From: R-RK-3 sp963834945
Lineage (GTDB): Bacteria > Pseudomonadota > Alphaproteobacteria > Rhizobiales > Rhodomicrobiaceae
Length of the DNA stretch: 64,000 nt
NCBI GenBank assembly: GCA_963834945.1
Contig: CAWIDT010000006.1
Span: 89,824 to 153,823 of the forward strand
Reading direction: 5' to 3'
The notes under the pieces are model-generated. The model did no database searches and was not told the DNA's origin. It saw only the letters and a list, made by a program, of their open reading frames with translations. Position numbers and translations under genes: made by a program. This document shows positions 8,855 through 17,063 of this stretch, in pieces (position 1 is the first letter of the stretch; each line of letters starts with the position of its first letter).

Positions 8855-9320
8855 CGATTGCGCGGTGTTCCGCGAGGCGCGAGGCGCCGACCTCGCCGCA
8901 ATCCTGGCGCTGCTCGCCGACGATCCGCTGGGCAAATATCGCGAGCTGGCGCTGCCCGCCGAGGCCGACATCCCCGCCGCCTACCGGACGGCATTCGAGA
9001 TCATCGCGGCCGATCCGCGCAATCAGCTACATGTGGCGGAAATCGGTGGCGAGGTGGTCGGCTGTTTCCAGCTCACATTCACGCCCGGCCTGACCTATCA
9101 GGGCCGCGAGCGGGCGACGATCGAAGGCGTGCGGGTGGCGCAAGCCATGCGCGGGCGCGGGATCGGCAAGGCGATGATGGCCTATGCGATCGGGCTTGCC
9201 CGAGCGCGGGCTTGCGTGCTGGTGCAACTCACCACCGATAAGCATCGCCCCGAGGCGCATGCGTTCTACCGGGCGCTCGGCTTCGTCGCCAGCCACGAAG
9301 GCATGAAGCTCAAAATGTGA
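8829..9320 (+). CDS. GNAT family N-acetyltransferase
   Basis: A 163-residue single-domain acetyltransferase. Motif A is recognisable as VAQAMRGRGIGKAMMAYAI (the RGxGIG acetyl-CoA loop), and motif B as HAFYRALGFVASHEGMKLKM. It is inserted between rimM and trmD, overlapping rimM and ending 6 bases before trmD, so it is part of the ribosome-maturation operon. A ribosomal-protein substrate is an attractive guess from context only; small-molecule acetylation is equally possible. Confidence 0.88.
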   Translation: MSSPELPNSDCAVFREARGADLAAILALLADDPLGKYRELALPAEADIPAAYRTAFEIIAADPRNQLHVAEIGGEVVGCFQLTFTPGLTYQGRERATIEGVRVAQAMRGRGIGKAMMAYAIGLARARACVLVQLTTDKHRPEAHAFYRALGFVASHEGMKLKM

Positions 9321-9326
9321 GGCCCC

Positions 9327-10034
9327 ATGTGGACCGCCTGCGTGCTGACGCTGTTTCCCGAGATGTTTCCCGGCCCTTTGGGTGCCAGTCTGGCGGGTCA
9401 GGGGCTTGCCGGCGGACGCTGGCGGCTCGACGCGGTCAACATCCGCGATTTCGCCACGGACAAGCACCGCTCGGTGGACGACACGCCGGCGGGCGGCGGA
9501 CCGGGCATGGTGATGCGCGCCGACGTACTGGCGGCGGCAATCGATGGCGCGCGCGCCCGGCATGCCGGATTGCCGCTGCTCTATCCGTCGCCGCGCGGCC
9601 AGCCGCTGACGCAAGCGCAGGTCCGCCGGCTGGCGAGCGGCCCCGGCGCCATGCTGCTCTGCGGGCGCTTCGAAGGCGTCGACCAGCGCGTCATCGAGGC
9701 GCGGCAGCCGCTGGAGGTGTCCATCGGCGACTATGTGCTTTCGGGCGGCGAACTGGCGGCGATGGTGATCATCGACGCGGCCGTCCGGCTGCTGCCGGGC
9801 ACGATGGGCGCGCCGGCCTCGGCGACCGAGGAAAGCTTCGAGAACGGCCTGCTCGAATATCCGCATTACACGCGGCCGCGCGAATGGGAAGGCCGTGCCA
9901 TTCCGGAGGTGCTGCTGTCGGGTGATCATGGCAGGATCGCCAGATGGCGCCGGGCCGAGGCGGAAGCCGTCACGAGGCAGCGCCGGCCTGATCTTATCGA
10001 GAACAAAGCAGGGAAGGACGAGACCGCGGAATAA
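9327..10034 (+). CDS. trmD: tRNA (guanosine(37)-N1)-methyltransferase
   Basis: The 235-residue SPOUT enzyme methylates G37 of tRNAs and prevents +1 frameshifting. Its motifs include TLFPEMFPGPL, the substrate loop HRSVDDTPAGGGPGMVMR, LLYPSPRGQPLTQ, and the AdoMet knot LLCGRFEGVDQRVIE with SIGDYVLSGGE. It starts 6 bases after the GNAT stop. A 233-base gap follows before rplS, longer than usual. Confidence 0.97.
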   Translation: MWTACVLTLFPEMFPGPLGASLAGQGLAGGRWRLDAVNIRDFATDKHRSVDDTPAGGGPGMVMRADVLAAAIDGARARHAGLPLLYPSPRGQPLTQAQVRRLASGPGAMLLCGRFEGVDQRVIEARQPLEVSIGDYVLSGGELAAMVIIDAAVRLLPGTMGAPASATEESFENGLLEYPHYTRPREWEGRAIPEVLLSGDHGRIARWRRAEAEAVTRQRRPDLIENKAGKDETAE

Positions 10035-10267
10035 ATGTCCGCACTGTCACAGGGCGCTTAAGAGTTCTTTGATCCGTGATCCTAAGGGCATCGACAAGCG
10101 CGGCAATATCCATTATCACAAGCGCCAGTCTTCCCGACATACCGGCGCCTGCGAGCATGCTCTTGCGGTCGATGCCGGTTCGGCGCGGCTCTCGCGGCTC
10201 GCTATCAGGAATCAAGCACAGCGAAATCGGCATGACCGGCAAGCTGGCCAAGCAAAGGGCAACAGCC

Positions 10268-10945
10268 ATGAACGTTATTGAGGAATTCGAAAGAGACTAT
10301 GTTGCCGAGCTGACGGCGAAGCGCCGCGTGCCGGAGTTCAGCCCGGGCGACACGGTGCGGGTAAACGTCAAGGTGGTCGAAGGTACGCGCGAGCGCGTCC
10401 AGGCCTATGAGGGCGTCTGCATCGGACGCCATGGCGGCGGACTTCAGGAAAGCTTTACCGTCCGCAAGATTTCCTATGGCGAGGGCGTCGAGCGCGTGTT
10501 TCCCGTACATTCGCCGCTGATCGACTCCATCGAAGTCGTCCGCAGGGGCAAGGTCCGCCGCGCCAAGCTGTATTATCTGCGCGGCCTTCGCGGCAAGGCG
10601 GCCCGTATCGCGGAGCGCACCGACGCGCGCGCCAAGGCCCAGGCCGCCCGCGAACGGGTGATCAAGTTCAAGAAGCCGAAGGGTCAGGTGGACGACATCA
10701 AGGCCATCAAGGGGATCGAGGATGTCTACGGCAAGAAGCTGAACGACATGGGCATCGTCACCTTCGCCCAGATTGCCAATCTGACCGACGAGGAAATCGC
10801 CTATCTGGACGATATGCTCGTACTGCGCGGCCGTTTCGAGCGCGAGGACTGGGCCGGTCAGGCCCGCGCGCTGATGGCGGAAACGACCGTCGAGGAAGTG
10901 CCGGCCGAGGAAGCAGAAGCAGAAGCAACCGAAGAGACGAAATAG
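10268..10945 (+). CDS. rplS: 50S ribosomal protein L19 with a C-terminal HhH-like extension
   Basis: Residues 1 to about 120 are ordinary L19: FSPGDTVRVNVKVVEGTRER, GVERVFPVHSPLIDSIEVV, RRAKLYYLRGLRGKAARI. The protein is 225 residues long instead of about 120. From residue 142 (about 10691) it carries DDIKAIKGIEDVYGKKLNDM and a following helical segment. I align this without gaps to the extension of L21 in this window (23 identities in 61 by hand). An acidic Glu/Ala tail ends it. An upstream frame reaches 10076, but the conserved L19 start is the ATG at 10268. Confidence 0.96.
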   Translation: MNVIEEFERDYVAELTAKRRVPEFSPGDTVRVNVKVVEGTRERVQAYEGVCIGRHGGGLQESFTVRKISYGEGVERVFPVHSPLIDSIEVVRRGKVRRAKLYYLRGLRGKAARIAERTDARAKAQAARERVIKFKKPKGQVDDIKAIKGIEDVYGKKLNDMGIVTFAQIANLTDEEIAYLDDMLVLRGRFEREDWAGQARALMAETTVEEVPAEEAEAEATEETK

Positions 10946-10954
10946 GGTTCGACA

Positions 10955-12355
10955 ATGGGCAAGACGCTGTACGACAAAATCTGGGATGATCATCTGGTCG
11001 ATGAACAGCTGGACGGCACCTGCCTCATTTACATTGACCGTCACCTCGTTCACGAGGTGACAAGCCCGCAGGCCTTCGAAGGCTTGCGCATGTCCGGCCG
11101 CACGGTTCGCGCGCCGGAAAAGACGCTCGCCGTGGTCGATCACAACGTCCCGACCACCGATCGCTCCAAGGGCATCTCCGATCCGGAATCGGCGTTGCAG
11201 GTGGAAACACTGGCGAAGAACGCCGCCGAATTCGGCGTCGAATATTACGACGAGAATGACATCCGCCAGGGCATCGTACATGTGATCGGGCCGGAGCAGG
11301 GCTTCACCCTGCCGGGCATGACGATCGTGTGCGGCGACAGCCATACCTCGACCCATGGCGCGTTCGGCGCGCTGGCCCACGGCATCGGCACGTCGGAGGT
11401 CGAGCACGTGCTTGCGACGCAGACGCTGATCCAGGGCAAAGCCAAGAACATGCGCATCACGGTGGACGGCCAGCTTGGCAATGGCGTCACCGCGAAGGAT
11501 ATCATCCTCGCCATCATCGGCGAGATCGGTACTGCCGGCGGCACCGGCTATGTCATGGAATATGCCGGCGAGGCGATCCGCGCGCTGTCGATGGAAGGCC
11601 GGATGACGGTCTGCAACATGTCCATCGAGGGCGGCGCGCGCGCCGGGCTGATCGCGCCGGACGAGACCACCTTCGCCTATATCAAGGGCCGCCCGCGCGC
11701 GCCGAAGGGCGCCGCCTGGGACGCCGCGATGCGCTATTGGAGCACGCTGCAATCCGACGCCGACGCCCATTTCGACCGCGAAGTGAGGCTCGACGCCGCC
11801 AATCTGCCGCCGCTCGTCACCTGGGGCACCAGCCCGGAAGACGTGGTCGCCATCACCGGCGCGGTTCCGGACCCCGACGCGGTCACCGACGAAAACAAGC
11901 GCGCCGCGATGAAGCGCTCGCTCGACTATATGGGTCTCGCCGCCGGCACGCGGATGACAGACATTGCCATCGACCGCGTCTTCCTCGGCTCATGCACCAA
12001 TGGCCGCATCGAGGATTTACGCGCCGCCGCCAAGATGATCGAAGGCCGCCATGTGCATGACCGCGTCAACGCCATGGTCGTGCCCGGCTCCGGCCTCGTC
12101 AAGGAGCAGGCCGAGGCCGAAGGGCTGGACAAGATCTTCCTCGCCGCTGGCTTCGAATGGCGCGAGCCCGGCTGCTCCATGTGCCTCGCCATGAACCCCG
12201 ACAAGCTCGCCCCCGGCGAGCGCTGCGCCTCCACCTCGAACCGCAATTTCGAAGGCCGCCAGGGTTTCCGCGGCCGCACGCATCTGGTGTCGCCTGTCAT
12301 GGCGGCCGCGGCGGCGGTGGCGGGGCGGTTTGTGGATATTCGGCAGTTGGGCTGA
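10955..12355 (+). CDS. leuC: 3-isopropylmalate dehydratase large subunit
   Basis: The 466-residue aconitase-family enzyme isomerises 2- to 3-isopropylmalate in leucine synthesis. Motifs include KTLYDKIWDDHLV, DHNVPTTDR, VCGDSHTSTHGAFGALAHG, and the [4Fe-4S] ligands in FLGSCTNGR and PGCSMCLAMNPD. It lies 9 bases after rplS, the typical rhizobial order. The small subunit leuD is not in the window. Confidence 0.97.
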   Translation: MGKTLYDKIWDDHLVDEQLDGTCLIYIDRHLVHEVTSPQAFEGLRMSGRTVRAPEKTLAVVDHNVPTTDRSKGISDPESALQVETLAKNAAEFGVEYYDENDIRQGIVHVIGPEQGFTLPGMTIVCGDSHTSTHGAFGALAHGIGTSEVEHVLATQTLIQGKAKNMRITVDGQLGNGVTAKDIILAIIGEIGTAGGTGYVMEYAGEAIRALSMEGRMTVCNMSIEGGARAGLIAPDETTFAYIKGRPRAPKGAAWDAAMRYWSTLQSDADAHFDREVRLDAANLPPLVTWGTSPEDVVAITGAVPDPDAVTDENKRAAMKRSLDYMGLAAGTRMTDIAIDRVFLGSCTNGRIEDLRAAAKMIEGRHVHDRVNAMVVPGSGLVKEQAEAEGLDKIFLAAGFEWREPGCSMCLAMNPDKLAPGERCASTSNRNFEGRQGFRGRTHLVSPVMAAAAAVAGRFVDIRQLG

Positions 12356-12433
12356 GGGAGCTTGCTTCGGCGTTGTGACTTGATCGCAAATTCGAAAGCG
12401 TTTACAGCACATGTTTTTAGCATGGGCAGAGAG

Positions 12434-12889
12434 ATGAACGATTTCGAGAAGATATTGATTGGTGCGCTGCTGGGCGCTTTCTTGACATATGTTCCTAGAT
12501 TCCTTGCAAACAAGCAAAAACTAGCTGCGCATCGCGCATGACTTTGTATTGAAATTGAAAAATGCCTTCAAATGTCAAATACATATTTAACAGATAACAT
12601 ACAAGCTCCCGCATATAGGCTTCCATCACTTGGATTAGCACAATCAATCCCACAAATACTCAGCATCGGAACAATAAGTGGAACACAAATTGCGGCCATC
12701 CAAGATTTTTATATTGAGGTCGCGGCCTTGAATTGTGGCCTCGATCAGGCGGATAAACAAATTGGAATTGATGGTCGGCTGGAACAAGAATATAGACGCA
12801 ACCTCCTGAAGTCTAAAAATATCGTCGTGCGGCATGAGAAAGCAAAGCAAGCTGCGGAACAGGTAACGAAATGGCCGTGGATAGTTTGA
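12434..12889 (+). pseudogene. AT-rich membrane-anchored protein interrupted by an in-frame TGA
   Basis: An ATG at 12434 opens a frame with an immediate hydrophobic anchor (EKILIGALLGAFLTYVPRFL), then NKQKLAAHRA and a TGA at 12539-12541. Reading through in the same frame gives LCIEIEKCLQMSNTYLTDN and about 110 more coherent residues up to 12889, including YRLPSLGLAQSIPQIL and VVRHEKAKQAAEQV. The whole would be 151 residues with one N-terminal TM. Base composition is AT-rich against leuC. One nonsense change or sequencing error explains the break. I do not recognise the family. Confidence 0.6.
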
Positions 12890-13089
12890 TCGACGGTCTG
12901 ATCTGTTGCAAGATGAACCCCGATCAACTTAATCACTGGGAAGGCTAAGCCGACCGCTGAGACCTGATGGATGCGTTGATCAGACAGCCTGATCTGGACG
13001 CAATACGCCCTCGAGCCGAGCCTCGCGGTGTAAATCGCCGATTTCGCGACGGACTCGCTATCTCTCGCTATCTATTGCCAGTACGCCCG

Positions 13090-13674
13090 TTAGCGGCGGC
13101 GCGGGGGAACGACGTCCTTGAAGGCGTCAAAAGACTTCCATGCGGGTTCAACAGGCGTGCTTCCCTCGCAGGGCAGGTACTGCGACGGCACGCCGGCCTG
13201 AAGATTGGAGATGTAGCGCGGGCAATTCGGAAAGATATGCTCCGGTACGACCCTTACGAGAAGTTGCGCTCCGGGCATGTCCCGCAGCATCGGATCGTCG
13301 AGGTGAATGGTGGCCTTGCCGTTCACGCGCAAGCGCTGAGGCTTGTCCCCCAGCGCGATGAACAGCAGGCCAACCTGAGGGTTGACCTGAATGTTTCCAA
13401 GGCTCTTGAACATGCCGTTGCCGTCATAGTCGGGGAAGATCAGGAGATCCGGCGCGGGAACCCTGACAAAGCCGGCGGCGCCGCCCTTGAAGGAGCAATC
13501 GGGCCGCCCCTCGATATCTGCCGTGGCCAGGAAAAAGAAGCCCTGGCTTTCGATAAACGCCTTGTCGTCATCCTTGAAGCGGTAGCGCCAAAGCCGCTCG
13601 ACCAGACGGTCCGCCAGCGGCCTGGAGCCGAACCGGTCCTGAAGCTCACGGTTGCCATCGTGATACATGGGCAT
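13090..13674 (-). CDS. pyridoxamine 5'-phosphate oxidase-like flavin/F420-binding family protein
   Basis: A 194-residue split-barrel protein if started at the ATG at 13674, which has GGGGAGAG a few bases upstream; the frame continues to 13743. Segments ESQGFFFLATADIEGRPDC, VRVPAPDLLIFPDYDGNGMF and NPQVGLLFIALGDKPQRLRV are typical of PNPOx-fold proteins of the MSMEG_1061/FMN-binding type. The reaction cannot be predicted; this subgroup includes uncharacterised flavoproteins. It stands alone on the minus strand. Confidence 0.85.
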   Translation of the reverse strand: MPMYHDGNRELQDRFGSRPLADRLVERLWRYRFKDDDKAFIESQGFFFLATADIEGRPDCSFKGGAAGFVRVPAPDLLIFPDYDGNGMFKSLGNIQVNPQVGLLFIALGDKPQRLRVNGKATIHLDDPMLRDMPGAQLLVRVVPEHIFPNCPRYISNLQAGVPSQYLPCEGSTPVEPAWKSFDAFKDVVPPRRR

Positions 13675-13885
13675 GACACTCTCCCCGGCGTTGGCGAATG
13701 CCAAAAAGCCTAGGTGAGTGCGAACAGCGATGCAACCGGACAAATGATTGTCGACGCGCGGCCTTGGCTGCTTGAGGCGATTGTCGGCTTCGGAATTTTC
13801 GCGCGTTCTGACGGCGATATCGCCACCTCGCCATGAACCTCGACAAGCTCGCCCGTGCGACCGCGCTGCGGGAATTGGAAAGCCG

Positions 13886-14620
13886 CTATTCTTGCGTTGC
13901 TTTTTCCAGCGTTAGATAGTGGCTTTTCCACGCGCTTCTGGGGATTTCTTTCCCGACCAGAAACGCGAATGAAACCACCTGCCGCAAGTCCCGTGTGACC
14001 TGGCATCTGTATCTGACGTCAAACCAGCTTTGCTTGCTGCGGAACGCTCCGCCCGTCGCTTCAAGCGTCAGTTGACCCAGCGTTGCGTCGGACATGGCGT
14101 CGGCTACGAGATAGTCCGGCTCAAATTCGGGCCTCGACCGGTGGATCTGCTCCATTGCTTCAATATTGCAGAGCTGCGTGATCCGGTCATCGCTCGCCAG
14201 CAGCGGCAAAGTCCGTCTAACTTGCTCGGCGTGGGGGTCAGCCAGCACATTTGCGGAGAAGAGTTGTGTCGCCTCGTTCATGGGTTCGACCGGGGCGGCA
14301 TGTATCGTCTCAACCGGCGGCGAAACCGGCGATGGCCGTGCCCCGGTAGGACGGCTCTCGGCGGGCGGCCTCGACGGCTCCCGAACGATATTGGGCCTGG
14401 ACACAGCCTCGAACTGCTCGCGAGTCAAAATGCGAACCGTTATTTTATGTTGCTCCGGAGCAGAGCTCGGCGCAAACACGGCCGGCTGCCGCGCGAGAGT
14501 GATGCCGACGGCGACATGAAGAGCGAGCGAAGCCGCGGCGGCCCAACCGATTTCCCGGTTTCGCAACGAAGTTGCGTCGGCGGAGCGGGTCAGAATTCCG
14601 GGATCGGCAAAGGTGGCCAT
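13886..14620 (-). CDS. DUF930 domain-containing, membrane-anchored protein
   Basis: From the ATG at 14620 the protein has about 244 residues. There is an N-terminal transmembrane helix (AAAASLALHVAVGITLA), a Pro/Ser-rich periplasmic linker (ARPSPVSPPVETIH), and a C-terminal DUF930 domain with LASDDRITQLCNIEAMEQI and WFDVRYRCQVTRDLRQVVSF. The TM-plus-proline layout recalls TonB-type proteins, but no TonB C domain is visible. The open frame extends to 14803; the longer N terminus has no features, so I favour the later start. Function unknown. Confidence 0.75.
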   Translation of the reverse strand: MATFADPGILTRSADATSLRNREIGWAAAASLALHVAVGITLARQPAVFAPSSAPEQHKITVRILTREQFEAVSRPNIVREPSRPPAESRPTGARPSPVSPPVETIHAAPVEPMNEATQLFSANVLADPHAEQVRRTLPLLASDDRITQLCNIEAMEQIHRSRPEFEPDYLVADAMSDATLGQLTLEATGGAFRSKQSWFDVRYRCQVTRDLRQVVSFAFLVGKEIPRSAWKSHYLTLEKATQE

Positions 14621-14888
14621 GAGCGTGATTTCGGGCAAAGCACATCTCGATACAGACGCCTCAATTCGCAGAGGCTCATAAACCGCATCACGCAGTTTCG
14701 GTCTGTCCACGATCAATTCGGTATGAAAATGGTGCGAATCGGGCTGTTTCAAGACCGGGTGCGGGTCAGGCAATTTGGATCGATGTCCTAGCAGCAGGCT
14801 CACTTGGCCGCCTGATTAAACGAATGTTTCTCTCCGCCCTCCATGATATGCAACGCGGCGGCACCGTGGCTTGAGCTGGGCGAGGCGG

Positions 14889-16421
14889 ATGAAGGAAGTT
14901 CTGGAAGAATTGGCGCGGCGGCGCTCGACCGCAAGTCTGGGGGGCGGCGAGAAGCGCATTGCGGCGCAGCATAAGCGCGGCAAGCTGACCGCGCGCGAGC
15001 GGATCGAGCTGCTGCTCGACGACAAGTCCTTCGAAGAGTTCGGCATGTATGTCGAGCATCGCTGCACCGATTTCGGCATGGAGGAGGCAAAAATCCCAGG
15101 CGACGGCGTCGTCACCGGCTGGGGCACGATCAACGGCCGCACAGTCTATCTGTTCGCCAAGGATTTCACCGTGTTCGGCGGCTCGCTGTCGGAGGCGCAT
15201 GCCGAGAAAATCACCAAAATCCAGGACATGGCGCTGCGCAGCCGCGCGCCTGTCATCGGCCTGTTCGACGCAGGGGGAGCGCGCATCCAGGAGGGTGTGG
15301 CGGCGCTCGGCGGCTATGGCGAGGTGTTCCTGCGCAATGTGCTGTCCTCCGGCGTCGTGCCGCAGATTTCGGTGATCATGGGGCCGTGCGCGGGCGGCGA
15401 TGTCTATTCGCCCGCCATGACCGACTTCATCTTCATGGTGAAGGACACCAGCTACATGTTCGTCACCGGCCCCGATGTGGTCCGCACGGTGACCAACGAG
15501 GAAGTGACGGCGGAAGAGCTGGGCGGCGCGTCCGTCCACACGACGAAATCCTCCATCGCCGACCATGCCTACGAGAACGATGTCGAATGCCTGCTGCAGA
15601 TGCGCCGGCTGATGGACTTCCTGCCCTCGAACAACCTTTCGGGCGTGCCGGTGCTGCCGACCCGCGACCGCTTCGACCGCTCCGAACCGTCGCTCGACAC
15701 GCTGCTGCCGGATAATCCGAACAAGCCATACGATATGCGTGAGCTGATCCTGAAAGTTGCCGACGAGGGCGATTTCTTCGAGATTCAGGCGGCCTACGCC
15801 CGCAACATCGTCACCGGCTTCGGACGCATCGAGGGGCATACGGTCGGGTTCGTGGCCAATCAGCCGATGGTGCTGGCGGGTGTGCTCGACTCGGATGCCA
15901 GCCGCAAGGCGGCGCGTTTCGTGCGTTTCTGCGATTGCTTTAACATCCCGCTCATCACCTTTGTCGACGTGCCCGGCTTCCTGCCCGGCACCGCCCAGGA
16001 ATATGGCGGGCTGATCAAGCATGGGGCCAAGCTGCTCTTCGCTTTCGCCGAAGCGACCGTGCCGAAAGTGACGGTGATCACGCGCAAGGCCTATGGCGGC
16101 GCCTATGACGTGATGTCCTCAAAGCATATTCGCGGCGACGTGAACTATGCCTGGCCGACCGCCGAAATCGCGGTGATGGGCCCCAAGGGCGCGGCGGAAA
16201 TCCTCTATCGCGGCGAACTGAACGACCCGGAAAAGATCGCCGCCCGCACCAAGGAATACCAGGACCGCTTCGCCAACCCGTTCGTGGCCGCCGAGCGCGG
16301 CTATATCGACGAAGTGATCCGTCCGCGCAACACGCGCGGACGCATCGCCCGCGCGCTCAACATGCTGCGCAACAAGACGGTCGAGAACCCATGGAAGAAG
16401 CACGATAATATTCCGCTTTGA
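14889..16421 (+). CDS. pccB: propionyl-CoA carboxylase beta subunit (carboxyltransferase)
   Basis: The 510-residue product transfers carboxyl from biotin to propionyl-CoA. Features are LGGGEKRIAAQHKRGKLTAR near the N terminus, the two oxyanion-type loops FDAGGARIQEGVAALGGYG and IMGPCAGGDVYSPAMTDF, VDVPGFLPGTAQEYGG and RKAYGGAYDVMSSKHIRGD. An upstream TTG at 14871 is in frame, but MKEVLEELARRR at 14889 is the usual start. Its biotin partner is the broken pccA at 29.4 kb, so the subunits are separated by about 13 kb. Acyl-CoA specificity could be broader. Confidence 0.94.
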   Translation: MKEVLEELARRRSTASLGGGEKRIAAQHKRGKLTARERIELLLDDKSFEEFGMYVEHRCTDFGMEEAKIPGDGVVTGWGTINGRTVYLFAKDFTVFGGSLSEAHAEKITKIQDMALRSRAPVIGLFDAGGARIQEGVAALGGYGEVFLRNVLSSGVVPQISVIMGPCAGGDVYSPAMTDFIFMVKDTSYMFVTGPDVVRTVTNEEVTAEELGGASVHTTKSSIADHAYENDVECLLQMRRLMDFLPSNNLSGVPVLPTRDRFDRSEPSLDTLLPDNPNKPYDMRELILKVADEGDFFEIQAAYARNIVTGFGRIEGHTVGFVANQPMVLAGVLDSDASRKAARFVRFCDCFNIPLITFVDVPGFLPGTAQEYGGLIKHGAKLLFAFAEATVPKVTVITRKAYGGAYDVMSSKHIRGDVNYAWPTAEIAVMGPKGAAEILYRGELNDPEKIAARTKEYQDRFANPFVAAERGYIDEVIRPRNTRGRIARALNMLRNKTVENPWKKHDNIPL

Positions 16422-16501
16422 GGGGTGAAGCACGAGTGCCATGATCCGGCGGCATGGCTTTGCCCGGCGGTGGAGCTATGAGACGTTCGGGGGGAGCTTC
16501 C

Positions 16502-16861
16502 ATGGAATACGCGGCCTTCGTGCTCACCGGCCTCGTGATGGTGATCCACATCTATATCGTTCTGCTGGAGACGGTTCTGTTTCGCTCGCTCGGCGTCAGG
16601 GCATTCGCCATTCCGGCCGATCGGGTCGACGAAATGGCGCCGGTGCTGTCGAATCAGGGCTGCTACAATCTGTTCCTGGTAGCGGCACTGGCAATGGGGC
16701 TGTTCTATGCGGAGGAGGAGATTGCGCAAGCCTTCGTGGTTTACGGGCTCGTCTGCGTGATCATCGCGGGCGTCTGGGGCGCGATCACCGTGGCGCGGAA
16801 AATCTTCTTCATCCAGACGGTTCCCGCCGCGATCGCCCTGGCGGCGGTGCTGGCGTCCTAG
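16502..16861 (+). CDS. DUF1304 family integral membrane protein
   Basis: The 119-residue protein has four hydrophobic segments and the family-like pattern FVLTGLVMVIHIYIVLLE near the N terminus, then NQGCYNLFLVAALAMG. The ATG at 16502 with GGGGGAGC upstream is preferred over an in-frame upstream ATG at 16454. It lies 80 bases after pccB and may be cotranscribed. No function is established for DUF1304. Confidence 0.85.
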   Translation: MEYAAFVLTGLVMVIHIYIVLLETVLFRSLGVRAFAIPADRVDEMAPVLSNQGCYNLFLVAALAMGLFYAEEEIAQAFVVYGLVCVIIAGVWGAITVARKIFFIQTVPAAIALAAVLAS

Positions 16862-17052
16862 AGCATTTTCCAGCAAAGTGGACGCCGGTTTGCGTCGAGA
16901 AAATGCGAGAAAACAAAGAATTAGAGCCGCGCTCCGATTCAATCGGAGCGGAAAAGGCTCTAGATCATGATCGGAAACGATCATGATCTAGATTCCTTTG
17001 TTTTCGCACGATTTTTCGGGAAAACCGGTGTCCACTTTTCCCGATCGTGCTC
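16861..17052. repeat. mosaic intergenic repeat with inverted arms and a perfect hairpin
   Basis: The left arm (16861-16917) and the right arm (16997-17052) are imperfect inverted copies built on AAGTGGACACCGGTTT-like and AAAACAAAG-like blocks. Between them lie CGCTCCGA-TTCAA-TCGGAGCG and a perfect 15-bp stem (16959-16973 with 16978-16992) closed by a GAAA loop. This is the architecture of the Rhizobium-type intergenic mosaic elements. It follows the DUF1304 stop and could end transcription from both sides. A half copy occurs at 44.6 kb. Confidence 0.88.
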
Positions 17053-17063
17053 AAGCATACGCG

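Noticed and set aside
10205..11770. 521-codon minus-strand frame over rplS/leuC
   Set aside because: Shadow of two conserved genes; His/Asp/Arg-rich nonsense composition.
14766..16022. Long minus-strand frame over pccB
   Set aside because: It is the complement of a well-conserved carboxyltransferase; no family signal, typical high-GC shadow.
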